Shown here piece after piece: positions 44,566 through 53,393 of a stretch of 64,000 bases of DNA. The notes below the pieces were generated by a model. The model was given only the letters and a program-made list of their open reading frames with translations, did no database searches and had not been told where the DNA came from. The stretch is from positions 3,844,001 to 3,908,000 of the forward strand of contig NZ_CP080332.1 of assembly GCF_019456655.1 (NCBI RefSeq), given 5' to 3'. Positions within the stretch are counted from its first letter, which is position 1; each line of letters begins with the position of its first letter. Made by a program: the position numbers and the translations under genes. The DNA is from Mycolicibacterium diernhoferi. Its GTDB lineage: Bacteria; Actinomycetota; Actinomycetes; Mycobacteriales; Mycobacteriaceae.

Positions 44566-44889
44566 TCACTGCCGCAGATGCCACGGGCAGAACGCCGCGG
44601 CAGCCCCGAACACCATGAACGTCGCCTTCTCCACCGGGATGGCGTCGGCCGTCATCAGCTTCATCGTGGCCTGCTGCCAGGTGTAGCGGTCGTCATCCAT
44701 GGCCGTACAGACCGCCATACCGGCGGTGATCATTTCCTTGCGGCCCGGATAGAAGTCGTCGATGTCCCGACTGTGCATGAACTGCACGAAGGCGTACTCG
44801 GCTTCGGAATCCGCGAGCGCAGGCACCGGCGGCACCACGGCGCCGACAGCCAACGCAGCGAGGCCCGCGGCGGCGAGCTTGCGGAACAT
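44566..44889 (-). CDS. DUF732 secreted protein
   Basis: 107-aa exported protein: signal peptide FRKLAAAGLAALAVGAVVPP with cleavage near ALA-DSE, then the DUF732 pattern of two cysteines with an all-helical core and an ending AAAAFCPWHLRQ. Function unknown; family is expanded in mycobacteria. ATG 44889 (MFRKLAAAG) is the natural start of the signal peptide. Confidence 0.78.
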   Translation of the reverse strand: MFRKLAAAGLAALAVGAVVPPVPALADSEAEYAFVQFMHSRDIDDFYPGRKEMITAGMAVCTAMDDDRYTWQQATMKLMTADAIPVEKATFMVFGAAAAFCPWHLRQ

Positions 44890-45028
44890 ATTTATCCCCC
44901 GAGTCAAAATGAGCTAGCAGCACTCTAGCGGCTGCGGGGCTTTGCTGGGTAACTACCCGTGACATAAATCCGCCGAGTTGTAGCCGTCCGACGCTAAACG
45001 GGGTCCGGCAAAGCGCCCCAAGGGCGGT

Positions 45029-46108
45029 CTAACCGCTCCGGCGGGCCTGGCGGGTGACCACAGACCGCCCGAGGACGGGCTCCAGCAGTCCCGGGAGCTT
45101 GTTGTCCACGGCATGCGGTATTGCGTTCACGATCGCCTGGGCGGTGAACACCAGAGAGGGATTGGCACGCTCGCCGGGCCCGTCCTCGAAGGCCACCTGC
45201 AGGCGCAGGCTGGGCCGCCCCTCGATGCGGTGCACCATCCCGGCGCCACCTTCGGGCGCGGGCCACGAATCGGGCCACGGCGTGGTCGATACCGTGGCGA
45301 AGTACTGGACGGCCACCACCGGGACGCCGTCGACCACACCGGCCAGCTTCCACCGATGCCCGCATATGGTGCCTGCCGGGATCACGGCGAGCGCCGTCGA
45401 CAGGTCGTGCGGCGCGAGCAGGGTCTCCCATTCCAGGTCGATGTCGTCGAGTTCGAGGCCCAGCGCATCGGCGATGTAGTGGACCACCGCTTCCCAGTCG
45501 TGGCGCACCTTTCCGGACGCGATGCGCGCCGGGACATGTCCGTCGGGCTTACCGAACCCCATCGACTCGTGCAGCACGTCCCAGATCGGATACACCAGAT
45601 CCAGGCCCACCGCGTACTCGTCCATGCGGTAGCTGTCGACCTGCCCGGCACCGGCCAGGATGGCGACCGGGAGGTTCAAGCTGATCAGGCCGGGTTCGCA
45701 TCCCGATGCGTAGAACGTCGATCCGCCTTCCTGACAAGCGGATTCGAGTAGCGAGCGCCACCGCTGCGGTGCGCTCTGCGGGTACACCATGGGGATCGTC
45801 GAGATGGTGACGACGTTGATGCCGTGCCGCAGCAGCTGTGCTATCTCGCTGTAGGCGTCCTCCTCGCGGCCGACCGCGGTCCGGCAATAGGCGACGCAGT
45901 CTGGCCGCTGCCGGAGCACAGCGTCGAAGTCACCGTGGGCGAGCACCCCGGTGTCGCCGCGTCCACAGATGCTGCCCGCGTCCTCGCCGACCTTGTCCGG
46001 GGAGGACACCAGCAGGCCTGCCAGTTCGATGTCCGGGTCGTCGATCAGTCCACGCAGCGCTTCGCGCCCGGTGAGGCCGGTTCCGGCATGAACCACCGTG
46101 TACGTCAT
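45029..46108 (-). CDS. Dihydrodipicolinate reductase-like protein (second copy)
   Basis: 359-aa NAD(P)-binding protein related to the enzyme at 23811-24884 (same length class, same pattern of motifs) but divergent: the Rossmann loop reads VVHAGTGLTGREALRGL. Conserved features include SICGRGDTGV and FYASGCEPGLISLNLP, equivalent to the GIDPGFANDLFP segment of the other copy. Not lysine-pathway DapB. Probably a catabolic dehydrogenase. Separated from the SDR on its right by 239 bp in which I see no gene. Confidence 0.72.
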   Translation of the reverse strand: MTYTVVHAGTGLTGREALRGLIDDPDIELAGLLVSSPDKVGEDAGSICGRGDTGVLAHGDFDAVLRQRPDCVAYCRTAVGREEDAYSEIAQLLRHGINVVTISTIPMVYPQSAPQRWRSLLESACQEGGSTFYASGCEPGLISLNLPVAILAGAGQVDSYRMDEYAVGLDLVYPIWDVLHESMGFGKPDGHVPARIASGKVRHDWEAVVHYIADALGLELDDIDLEWETLLAPHDLSTALAVIPAGTICGHRWKLAGVVDGVPVVAVQYFATVSTTPWPDSWPAPEGGAGMVHRIEGRPSLRLQVAFEDGPGERANPSLVFTAQAIVNAIPHAVDNKLPGLLEPVLGRSVVTRQARRSG

Positions 46109-46347
46109 GCGATCCTCCTCGATTGGTGGAAACCTACGTTCCTGACCGCGCTGACGTCCAGCCTCTGGTGCATTGCAGCTAATTCAGGCGGCAACGAAAT
46201 GCGGTCGTTATTACGCAGAACACCGCCGCTCCTCTGCTTTCGCAACGATTTGCTGGGCATTTGCAGCCGCGAAGACCGCTGTGAGCAGCACGAGAGTGTC
46301 GGGGCGATCGCGGTTTGACGGACCGGCGGATCCCCTAGGTTGTGCCC

Positions 46348-47193
46348 ATGGTTCGTGCGGCCGGACACCATCCGAGTCTGAGGCGGTTGCGCAAGTCCCG
46401 GGTGCGCGAGTACCGGGGCGGCTGGGCGCTGGTCACGGGCGCGGCCCGCGACGTCGGTCTGGGGTATGCGTTCGCCCGGCAGCTGGCGGCCGAGGGGCTG
46501 AACCTGATCCTGGTGGACATCCTCGACGATGAGCTGGCCGCCCGCTCGGCCGAGTTGCGTACCGAATTCGGGGTCGACGTGATTTCCGTGCCGTGCGATA
46601 TGGGTGATCCCGACGCCATTGACCGGATCGCGGCCGCCACCGACGGCGCCCAGGTCGACCTGTTGGTGTGCAACCACATGTTCACCCCGTCGGACACTCC
46701 CCGCGTCCTGGATATGCCGCTGGATGTGCACCGCCGCATGATCGACATCAATGCCCGTGGTTACACCGATCTGATTCACCGATACGGCAATCAGATGCGC
46801 AGCCGCGGACGGGGTTCGATCGTCATCGTGTCGTCGGGAGTCGGCCTGACTTCGAGTCCGTTCACCGGCGCCTACGGCGCGAACAAGGCGTTTCAGATCG
46901 GTCTGGGCGAGGCGCTCTGGTTCGAACTGCTCGGCAGCGGCGTCGACGTGCTGGTGATGGTCGGCGGGCTGATGAACACGCAAGGCGACCTGTTCGACGC
47001 ATATCCGCAGTGGCTGATTTCGGAGCCGCACGCGGTGGTGCGCCGCGTCCTCAGCGCGATCGGTCGTAAACACATGCTCGTGCCGAGCCTGCCGAACCGG
47101 CTGTTTCTCCTGCTGCAGACCCGGCTGATGTCGCGCCGGCGGGCGGTGATGTCGATCGGGCAGTTCCAGGCCAAGGGGCTCGGGAAGTCCTGA
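46348..47193 (+). CDS. Short-chain dehydrogenase/reductase
   Basis: 281-aa SDR. Cofactor motif TGAARDVGLGYAFAR, the usual NAG replaced by NHM (VCNHMFTP), catalytic Ser in SSGVGL and Tyr-x3-Lys in AYGANKAF. The Lys-containing N-terminal extension and the C-terminal SIGQFQAKG tail are typical of the mycobacterial DltE-like group. ATG 46348 is preferred to GTG 46342. Convergent with the P450 gene, 3 bp apart. Substrate unknown. Confidence 0.8.
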   Translation: MVRAAGHHPSLRRLRKSRVREYRGGWALVTGAARDVGLGYAFARQLAAEGLNLILVDILDDELAARSAELRTEFGVDVISVPCDMGDPDAIDRIAAATDGAQVDLLVCNHMFTPSDTPRVLDMPLDVHRRMIDINARGYTDLIHRYGNQMRSRGRGSIVIVSSGVGLTSSPFTGAYGANKAFQIGLGEALWFELLGSGVDVLVMVGGLMNTQGDLFDAYPQWLISEPHAVVRRVLSAIGRKHMLVPSLPNRLFLLLQTRLMSRRRAVMSIGQFQAKGLGKS

Positions 47194-47196
47194 GGT

Positions 47197-48414
47197 TCAC
47201 CCGTTGACCTTGAGTTCCAGGCGCTCGAGTCGGCGGACCAGGATGCTGGGCAGCCACTGCCCGACGTCGGCGGCTTCGATCCAGGTGGTCTGCTCCAGCA
47301 GCATCCGCAGCACGATCTGGGCTTCCAGGCGCGCCAGCGCCGCGCCGACGCAGAAATGCGCGCCCTTGCCGAACGTCATGTGCCCTTTGGTGTTCTCACG
47401 GTCCAGCCGGAACTCATTGGGCGCGTCGAACTTCTGCGGATCCCGGTTGGCGGCGCCCCACATCAACAGCAAGCGCGAATCGGCGGGAAGGTCTACCCCG
47501 GACAGCGTGGTGTCCCGGACGACGTGGCGGTAGTGACCGCGAAACGGCGCCTCGAAGCGCAGCGTCTCCTCGATGAACGCGCCGAGCAGATCGGGTTGGG
47601 CCCGGAGCTGTTCTTGAACGTCTTTCTGGGTTACCAGGATCCACGCCGCGCTGCCGAGCAGTGAGGCGGTGGATTCGCCGGCGGCACTGAACAGGGTGAG
47701 CATGATGCCCATTGCCGGAAACTGTTCCAGCTCGCCGGATGCATAGCGGACGGCGAGGTCCCCGATGAGCCCGTCCCCGTCGGTGTCCCCCACCGCGGCG
47801 AAGTGCTCCATGACGTAACCGGCCAGTTCCATGGCCGCGGTGCCGGCGGCGGTCAACTCTTCCTCGCTGACCACGCCGTCCAGCAGGGTGGTGGTGGCGT
47901 AGCCGAGTCGGATGAGGCGGTCGACGTCGGCGTCGGGGAGGCCGAGCAGCCTGGCGACCACCATCATGGGCAGCCTGTTGGCGACCGCGCTCATCCACTC
48001 GATGCGGCCGTCGGCCAATCCTTTCGACCACAGTTCGATGGCAGTGGCTTCGGCGAACTCCTCGATGACGCGAATTCGCCTGGCGGACAGGTGCGGGAGG
48101 AGCAGCTTGCGGTGGACGTCGTGTACCGGGTCGTCGGCGGTGGCCAGCGCGTGCTGCGGGCCGCCCAGTGGGCCCATGTCGAAGGGCGTGACGGTGCCGT
48201 CGTCGTGATACACCATGGTGGCGGTGAGGTTCGAGGAGAAGTCCTCGACCCGGGCCACCGCATCCAGTACGGCTTCCCAGCCGCACACCGCGTAGAAACC
48301 CGAATCTCCGATGCGTTGCACCGGGGCGTCGGCACGCATCCGGTCGTAGAGCGGGTACGGGTCCTGGAGCGCTTCGGGTCCGAAGAAATCCGTCGCGCTG
48401 GACAGCAGGGTCAT
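47197..48414 (-). CDS. Cytochrome P450
   Basis: 405-aa soluble bacterial P450. I-helix oxygen motif SAAGEST, ExxR motif in EETLRFEAP, and haem loop FGKGAHFCVGAAL with ligand Cys355. Needs ferredoxin and ferredoxin reductase partners, which are not adjacent. ATG 48414 (MTLLSSATDFFG) is the standard start; the upstream frame to 48477 is not supported. Likely hydroxylates a terpenoid, sterol or similar; the divergent TetR gene may control it. It is the ordinary counterpart to the exported P450 at 9142. Confidence 0.9.
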   Translation of the reverse strand: MTLLSSATDFFGPEALQDPYPLYDRMRADAPVQRIGDSGFYAVCGWEAVLDAVARVEDFSSNLTATMVYHDDGTVTPFDMGPLGGPQHALATADDPVHDVHRKLLLPHLSARRIRVIEEFAEATAIELWSKGLADGRIEWMSAVANRLPMMVVARLLGLPDADVDRLIRLGYATTTLLDGVVSEEELTAAGTAAMELAGYVMEHFAAVGDTDGDGLIGDLAVRYASGELEQFPAMGIMLTLFSAAGESTASLLGSAAWILVTQKDVQEQLRAQPDLLGAFIEETLRFEAPFRGHYRHVVRDTTLSGVDLPADSRLLLMWGAANRDPQKFDAPNEFRLDRENTKGHMTFGKGAHFCVGAALARLEAQIVLRMLLEQTTWIEAADVGQWLPSILVRRLERLELKVNG

Positions 48415-48576
48415 GTGCACAGGGTCGATGCGGTGGAGCGGAGCGTCAATGGTCCACGGGAAACACGAAAGCCCCATTGCACGCAGGCCGAGCGCTGATT
48501 TCTCATTGACGTCCGGCGACCTGCGACTTCGATGAGAATTCTGCCCTCATTCTCCTCACGGTGATAAAACTGCGTC

Positions 48577-49131
48577 ATGGGCTCTCGGCGGGCGGACGAC
48601 TGGCTGGTGGGCCGCGACAGGCACAGCGAGGCCGCCGAACGGATCTACGCCGCGGCCGCCGACCTGATGGCGCAGCACGGTTTCGAGGCATTCAGCATCG
48701 ATGCCCTGGCCGCCGCCGTGCATTGTTCGCCGGCGACCATCTACCGCCACACCGGCGGCAAGACCGCCATCCGGGATGCGGTGGTGGGCCGCCAGGCCGA
48801 ACGCATTCTTGCGTCGGTGCGCGAGGCCATCGACGGACTGACTGGTTCCGAGCGCGTCGTCACCGCGACCACCGTTGCGCTACAACGGCTTCGGGCCGAT
48901 CCCCTGGCCCAGATCATGCGCTCGATGACGACACTGCCCGGCAATGACTGGCTGACCGAGTCGCCCGTCGTCACGCGTTTCGCCGACGAGATGGTCGGAG
49001 GGGCGGCCGATCCGCTGGCGTCGCAGTGGTTGATCCGGACGTTCCTGGCGCTGTGGTACTGGCCGGTGAAGGATGCGGAGGCTGAAAAGGAGATGGTGCG
49101 AAGGTATCTGGCGCCGGGGTACTCGGCTTAA
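48577..49131 (+). CDS. TetR-family regulator divergent from P450
   Basis: 184-aa TetR protein with HTH at about residues 20-65 (FSIDALAAAVHCSPATIYRH) and an unremarkable effector domain. It is separated from the divergent P450 gene by about 160 bp that must contain both promoters; no convincing palindrome was found there by eye. Its last 4 bp overlap the convergent small Cys-rich gene. Confidence 0.85.
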   Translation: MGSRRADDWLVGRDRHSEAAERIYAAAADLMAQHGFEAFSIDALAAAVHCSPATIYRHTGGKTAIRDAVVGRQAERILASVREAIDGLTGSERVVTATTVALQRLRADPLAQIMRSMTTLPGNDWLTESPVVTRFADEMVGGAADPLASQWLIRTFLALWYWPVKDAEAEKEMVRRYLAPGYSA

Positions 49132-49322
49132 TCTGCACTGTCTTGGGCGGCAATCCGCCGCACGGTCACGGGCGCGGCGCCGTGTGGTGGTTCGGCCCAG
49201 GCGTCACACTCGCAGCGACGCCAGAAGGTTCCGTCCCACGGATCGTCGTACCACCGCAGCATCGTCGAGCACCGCTGGCCATGGCTGCACTCACCTGCGG
49301 CGCAACGGCGACATTCGATCAC
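49128..49322 (-). CDS. Small cysteine-rich protein
   Basis: 64-aa protein from GTG 49322, preceded by a good ribosome-binding site (GAGGAG, about four bases before). It starts IECRRCAAGECSHGQRC and has six cysteines plus a histidine in the first 40 residues, spaced as in small zinc ribbons. No family recognised. Its 3' end overlaps the TetR gene by 4 bp. Confidence 0.55.
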   Translation of the reverse strand: MIECRRCAAGECSHGQRCSTMLRWYDDPWDGTFWRRCECDAWAEPPHGAAPVTVRRIAAQDSAD

Positions 49323-49372
49323 TGAACTCCTCGATACTTTCTGTCGACACCAGGGTACTGAGACGGCCTCGC

Positions 49373-49950
49373 TCAGATCTCCGGTTGGTTCTGCTCAATC
49401 CAAGTACGCACCTGCTCGGCGTGGGTGTTGGGCGGAAAGATCGGGTAGAAGACGTGCTCGATGGTGCCTCTGTTCACGATCAACGTCAGCCGCGAGTACA
49501 GCTTTGGGTGGCCGGTCGCGCTGAATGTCGGCAGATCGATGGCCTCCGCGAGGCGGAACTCCGATCAGACAACATGCTGAACGGCAGGTGCAGGCGTTCG
49601 ATGACCTCAGCCTGGTAATCCACGTCCTGACTGGACAATCCGTAGACGGCCTGCACTCCCAGCTCCTGTAGCTCCGTGTAATGGTCGCGGAAATTGCACG
49701 CCTCTGTTGAACACCTGCGGGCGCCCGGAGTGGCGTCCCACCCGTCCGGAAGGTCGACGCCGGGGCGGCCGGTCAGCGGGTAGAGGTAGACGATCGTGCG
49801 ACCGGCAGGCAGCTGCGCGAGGTCGACGCTCACCCCGTCACTGTCCGTCAGCACGATGTCGGGCAGCTTCGTTCCCGGCAGATGCGCAGCGCGGCCGTCG
49901 TCCTCGGGTTCGGGAAGTCCGAGCGGAAGCAGCGTGTAATCGCTGTCCAA
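49373..49950 (-). pseudogene. BCP/PrxQ-type peroxiredoxin, frameshifted
   Basis: The 5' part (49950 down to about 49570) reads as a bacterioferritin-comigratory/PrxQ peroxiredoxin: TIVYLYPLTGRPGVDLPDG, then the redox pair region ARRCSTEACNFRDHYTELQ. After FSMLSD the frame is lost; the family-typical ending continues in the next frame as SEFRLAEAIDLPTF and on to EHVFYPIFPPNTHAEQV, ending at TGA 49373-49375. One missing base near 49570 explains it. The intact protein would reduce peroxides via the two-Cys mechanism. TTG 49950 is the best start visible; the true start may be a little upstream. Either a recent mutation or a sequencing error. Confidence 0.75.
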
Positions 49951-50206
49951 ACGATCTGGCTGTCCACTCTGGGGTGCACGGGATAATGAAGGCCGACGGA
50001 CTCGACCCGAGCTAAGACATCGTGGATAGATTGCTCGATCACAGTTTCAACTGGTGGGAGGCAGTGTTAGCGAAGGTGCCGGGCACGCTCGGTGCCGTGT
50101 AGTGGTGTGTGTTGGAGCGTGACGAACCTGCACGGGAGCGCATCAAGGGACTGCGCGCTCCTTCACCCGATTGGTGATCAGACCCACGGGTGAATCTGAG
50201 TCGATG

Positions 50207-51361
50207 TTAGTCGAGTCCCATCTGTTCAGGCAGGTGAACGAGTGCGGACACCTTTGCTCTCGGTATGTACAGGCCGCCCCCGCTGCGCTGTACCGACCCT
50301 TGCAATTGGACAGTGGTGCCATCGCGCATCCACTGCGTGACCTCGGCAATCGACATGGAGGTCACCGCTTCGATCCGGCAAAGCCGACCTCCTCGGAAGG
50401 TCCGGATCGCGAAACTGGTAGTGCTTTCTTCCGGCTCGTGGGTTACGCGGACGACAGGTCCGGTGAAGACTTCCGTGCGCGGAACCTTGCCTGATCGAAG
50501 CTCCACACCAGTCCGACGAATCTTCTCCTTCGCCGCCGACGGAATCGCCACAGTGTCTCTGACGTCGCGCGGCGCGGGCTGTGCCTGCGCCCACCGGAAC
50601 GTCGTGTCCAGTTGCGCGACCGCGCTGTGATCCAAGACACGGGCGACCGCATCGACGAACTCTGCAGTGACCCCCTGCGATACCAATCGCAGCAGAGCAT
50701 CCCCCTGTGGCAACTTTTCGTGTTGCACGATCTCTTCGTGCATCGCGGCCATCGCCTGCGCGAAAGTGCGAGTCATTCGACGCTCCAACGATTCGACGGT
50801 CGCCGCAGTTTCCAGACCTGGCAACTGTTTTTGGTCGGGATCTTCGTCAGAATCTTCAGGTGGGAGGGCTTCTCCGACGCGCACCTCAACAGGAATGATG
50901 TAGGAGCCCTTGATGGTGTGGCCCATCCGGACCGAATCTGCCACGGCGTCACCTGCTTTGGAGTACCCGCCCTTGATGACGGGGCGCAGCCGAAGCGCCG
51001 CCGACGCAGCCGAACGGAACATCAAGCGCGCAGACTCCGTCATCGCAGCGCCAGCGTTGAGCGGAATCGTATCGGCGATGACGACATCGTTCGCGGCGCG
51101 AACGTAGGTCACATCGATGCCCCAGAACTGCAGCTCCCGCTGAATGTCCTCGACTTTTCGATTGTGAGCGTCGGCGAGCCGATTGACGAGCCCTGCCTGC
51201 GCTTGTTTATCGACGCTGAGGTTGCGAACAACGCCCACTTGGCGGTCCATTGCACTGTGAAGCCACATCCACCCGCCGCGCCCCTCGGATTTCTGGTGCC
51301 ACCCATTCGCTGTCAGCCATGCGTTTGTGTCGTCGAGACGGACCGCACCTACCTCGTTCAC
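50207..51361 (-). CDS. Hypothetical protein downstream of DUF4365-like nuclease
   Basis: 384-aa soluble protein that I do not recognise. It begins MNEVGAVRLDDTNAWLTANG; the middle has a Glu/Asp-rich segment (PPEDSDEDPDQKQLPGLE) followed by helices; the C-terminal third (from about residue 285) is beta-rich (GPVVRVTHEPEE, TVQLQGSVQRSGGG) and could be an OB-like or SH3-like fold. GTG 51361 overlaps the stop of the upstream nuclease-like gene by 4 bp, so the two make one unit. Composition is less GC-rich than the core genes. A defence or toxin-antitoxin partner role is plausible but unproven. Confidence 0.65.
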   Translation of the reverse strand: MNEVGAVRLDDTNAWLTANGWHQKSEGRGGWMWLHSAMDRQVGVVRNLSVDKQAQAGLVNRLADAHNRKVEDIQRELQFWGIDVTYVRAANDVVIADTIPLNAGAAMTESARLMFRSAASAALRLRPVIKGGYSKAGDAVADSVRMGHTIKGSYIIPVEVRVGEALPPEDSDEDPDQKQLPGLETAATVESLERRMTRTFAQAMAAMHEEIVQHEKLPQGDALLRLVSQGVTAEFVDAVARVLDHSAVAQLDTTFRWAQAQPAPRDVRDTVAIPSAAKEKIRRTGVELRSGKVPRTEVFTGPVVRVTHEPEESTTSFAIRTFRGGRLCRIEAVTSMSIAEVTQWMRDGTTVQLQGSVQRSGGGLYIPRAKVSALVHLPEQMGLD

Positions 51362-51846
51362 GCGGCACCTCCCGAGAAGACATCATTCAACTGCGTCTCC
51401 CAGGTCGAAAGCGTAGACGCCTGAAAACGCTGTTTCTTCGGTACGACGATGGACTTGTCGTGCGACCCCGGATCGAACCGCTCCCAATAAGCATGGGCTC
51501 GGTGCACGGTCTGCAAGTCAGCCTGTTCGATCCATTCATGCTGCAACGGGGGTACGACAACCAGCATCACGTACACCGGCACTTGCTTCACCGACCACTT
51601 CTCCACCCAGTCTTTCTTGAGCGAGATCCGGTAGTCACCTGCGCGAGTCGCCTTCGGAGACGACGTGCACTTTAGCTGGACGAGAACCGGCGCCGCCGTG
51701 AGGTCGACCGTGGTGTCGACTGCCCAGCAATCCTCATCTTGCCGTCCCTCCTGCAGAGTGTGCCCTGATTGGGAACAGACCGCCGAGAGGTACGCCTGGC
51801 TGTAGCGCGACTTCGCACCGTCGATACCCAGTCCGAGTCGGCTCAT
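51358..51846 (-). CDS. DUF4365-like predicted nuclease-fold protein
   Basis: 162-aa protein matching the DUF4365 pattern, a predicted PD-(D/E)XK-type fold: an acidic cluster EDEDCWAVDTTVDL followed by VLVQLKCTSSPKAT, where Asp...Gln-Leu-Lys corresponds to the nuclease core. Strong Shine-Dalgarno AAAGGAG upstream of ATG 51846. DUF4365 proteins occur in phage-defence islands fused or next to other effector genes. First gene of a two-gene unit; functional assignment is inference. Confidence 0.65.
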   Translation of the reverse strand: MSRLGLGIDGAKSRYSQAYLSAVCSQSGHTLQEGRQDEDCWAVDTTVDLTAAPVLVQLKCTSSPKATRAGDYRISLKKDWVEKWSVKQVPVYVMLVVVPPLQHEWIEQADLQTVHRAHAYWERFDPGSHDKSIVVPKKQRFQASTLSTWETQLNDVFSGGAA

Positions 51847-52229
51847 TCGGCCTCTCCTTTCTCGTGTAGCTTGCCTCCGACCAGGTGATTTTCGTCCATT
51901 CGGGCAGAGTAACTACCGAGACGTCGACACCGGGGATATCGATGAAGACTCATTGGGGCCTACCGCCGAAATTCATGATCTCGCGGATGAGCGCCTTACG
52001 AGCAATCACTGTGGGCTCAACACAGAGAATCTGATTGCCCAAGTAAGCCGCTTTGGCGGGATATTCCGTGGATCGCTGTCGCCGTTCAGAGTGCGCTCGT
52101 GGTCAAGGCAGAGCTGGTAGGCGTGTGCCGACCACCGCGACGATAGCGTCGTAATCCGGTCGACCGACACCGACCCGGAACCTTCTGGAACTACCCCCAG
52201 GTTCTGCGGGGAGAACTACATTCATTGCC
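51847..52229. other. 383-bp intergenic region, no gene seen
   Basis: Lies between the divergent DUF4365-like and Ltp-like genes and must hold both promoters. Six-frame reading gave no fragment I can tie to a family. No tRNA, terminator hairpin or clear repeat was recognised. Confidence 0.5.
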
Positions 52230-52661
52230 ATGGTTAATAGGGTGCCTTTCGCCGCTGTAACTATGGCAGTGGTATTCGCAGTCGGCGGTGTCACTGCGCA
52301 CCAGTCAGCAGCCGAGACCGTCGGACCCGCGCACCCACTCAACACGATGGGCGGGCTACCCCTTAGTCCGTTGAGTCAGCAAAACGCCATAAGCGCCGCC
52401 GAGAACTATCTCGACTACACCTCTTTCTCTTACAGCGGGCTCATCAATCAGCTCGTGCAGGGCGATGGATACTCCAGGGAAGATGCAACACTCGCCGTCA
52501 ACAGCATCACCGTCGACTGGAACGTGCAGGCAGCGAAGGCCGCACAGAACTACCTCGACTACACATCCTTCTCCCGCAGCGGTCTTATTAACCAGCTCAT
52601 ACAAGGCGATGGATACACCCCCGCGCAGGCCGCATATGGAGTAGCCGCCGTCGGCTACTAG
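52230..52661 (+). CDS. Secreted Ltp-like protein with two near-identical domains
   Basis: 143-aa exported protein. Signal peptide VNRVPFAAVTMAVVFAVGGV with cleavage near SAA-ETV, and no lipobox Cys. The mature part contains two copies of a domain of about 48 residues, each with YLDYTSFS-x-SGLINQL-x-QGDGY; the copies differ at only a couple of positions in that block. This matches the Ltp (PF07553-type) repeat of streptococcal phage TP-J34, where Ltp blocks DNA injection by related phages. Located in the accessory region beside recombinase remains, so a superinfection-exclusion role is a reasonable hypothesis. Confidence 0.72.
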   Translation: MVNRVPFAAVTMAVVFAVGGVTAHQSAAETVGPAHPLNTMGGLPLSPLSQQNAISAAENYLDYTSFSYSGLINQLVQGDGYSREDATLAVNSITVDWNVQAAKAAQNYLDYTSFSRSGLINQLIQGDGYTPAQAAYGVAAVGY

Positions 52662-52757
52662 GGATCTGCACAGTCGCCTCGACTTTGGTCTAATTTTCAG
52701 AAGTGTCGGGCTGCCACAGTTCGGATTACCTGGCGAACTGGACGGGGATTCGTTGGC

Positions 52758-53393
52758 CTATCTTCCGATGCTCTGATCAACGCTGTATGTACCTGGGGCC
52801 ACCGTCGTCCATGGCGCAAAGGTACCCCGGTACAGCGTCGCTCGGCTGACCCCCAGGTACTTGGCTATGTCCCTTGCGGTGTGCCCGTCGGTCTCCAACC
52901 TTCGGGCCGTAGAGATGTGGTCGACGTCGCTAACCGCCTGGGGCGCCCGAACTTGGTGCCGCGCGCCCGAGATACCTCTGGCTTCAAAGCCGTCCGCTCC
53001 TTGATCAGCTCCCGTTCTACTCGGCCAACGAGCCGAGGACGCCGATCATCATCCGGCCCGCCGGGGTCGAGGAGTCGATGCCGTTCGTGACCGACACGAG
53101 CGTCACGCCTCGATCGGTCAGCTGCCTAACCGTCTGCAGGATGTGGAGCATGTTGCGACCCAACCGGTCCAGCTTCCACACCACGACGGTGTCGCCGTCG
53201 CGCACGTATTCGATCAGCTCGGCGAGCCCCGGCCGGTCGTCGCCGGCGCCGGACATGACGTCGGAGAACACCTTGACTGCGCTGGCGGCGGAGAGTGCCT
53301 CGTTTGTTGGTCGAGCGTCTGGCCGACGGTCGAGACGCGGGTGTAACCAATACGCGTGCCCGCGGAAACGGCTGTGGGGGTGTCGCGCTGACT
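52758..53393 (-). pseudogene. Serine recombinase (resolvase/invertase) broken by three frameshifts
   Basis: Reading the minus strand in changing frames reconstructs a complete Tn3-type resolvase of about 200 aa: start MSQRDTPTAVSAGTRIGYTR with catalytic Ser in TRVSTVGQTLDQQ; then EALSAASAVKVFSDVMSGA and VVVWKLDRLGRNMLHILQTV in the next frame; then VERELIKERTALKPEVSRAR; then DVDHISTARRLETDGHT and DIAKYLGVSRATLYR, the C-terminal HTH, ending at TAG 52758-52760. Breaks near 53304, 53036 and 52920 are each explained by loss of one base. Either a decayed mobile-element gene or a sequence with base-call deletions. Confidence 0.75.
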
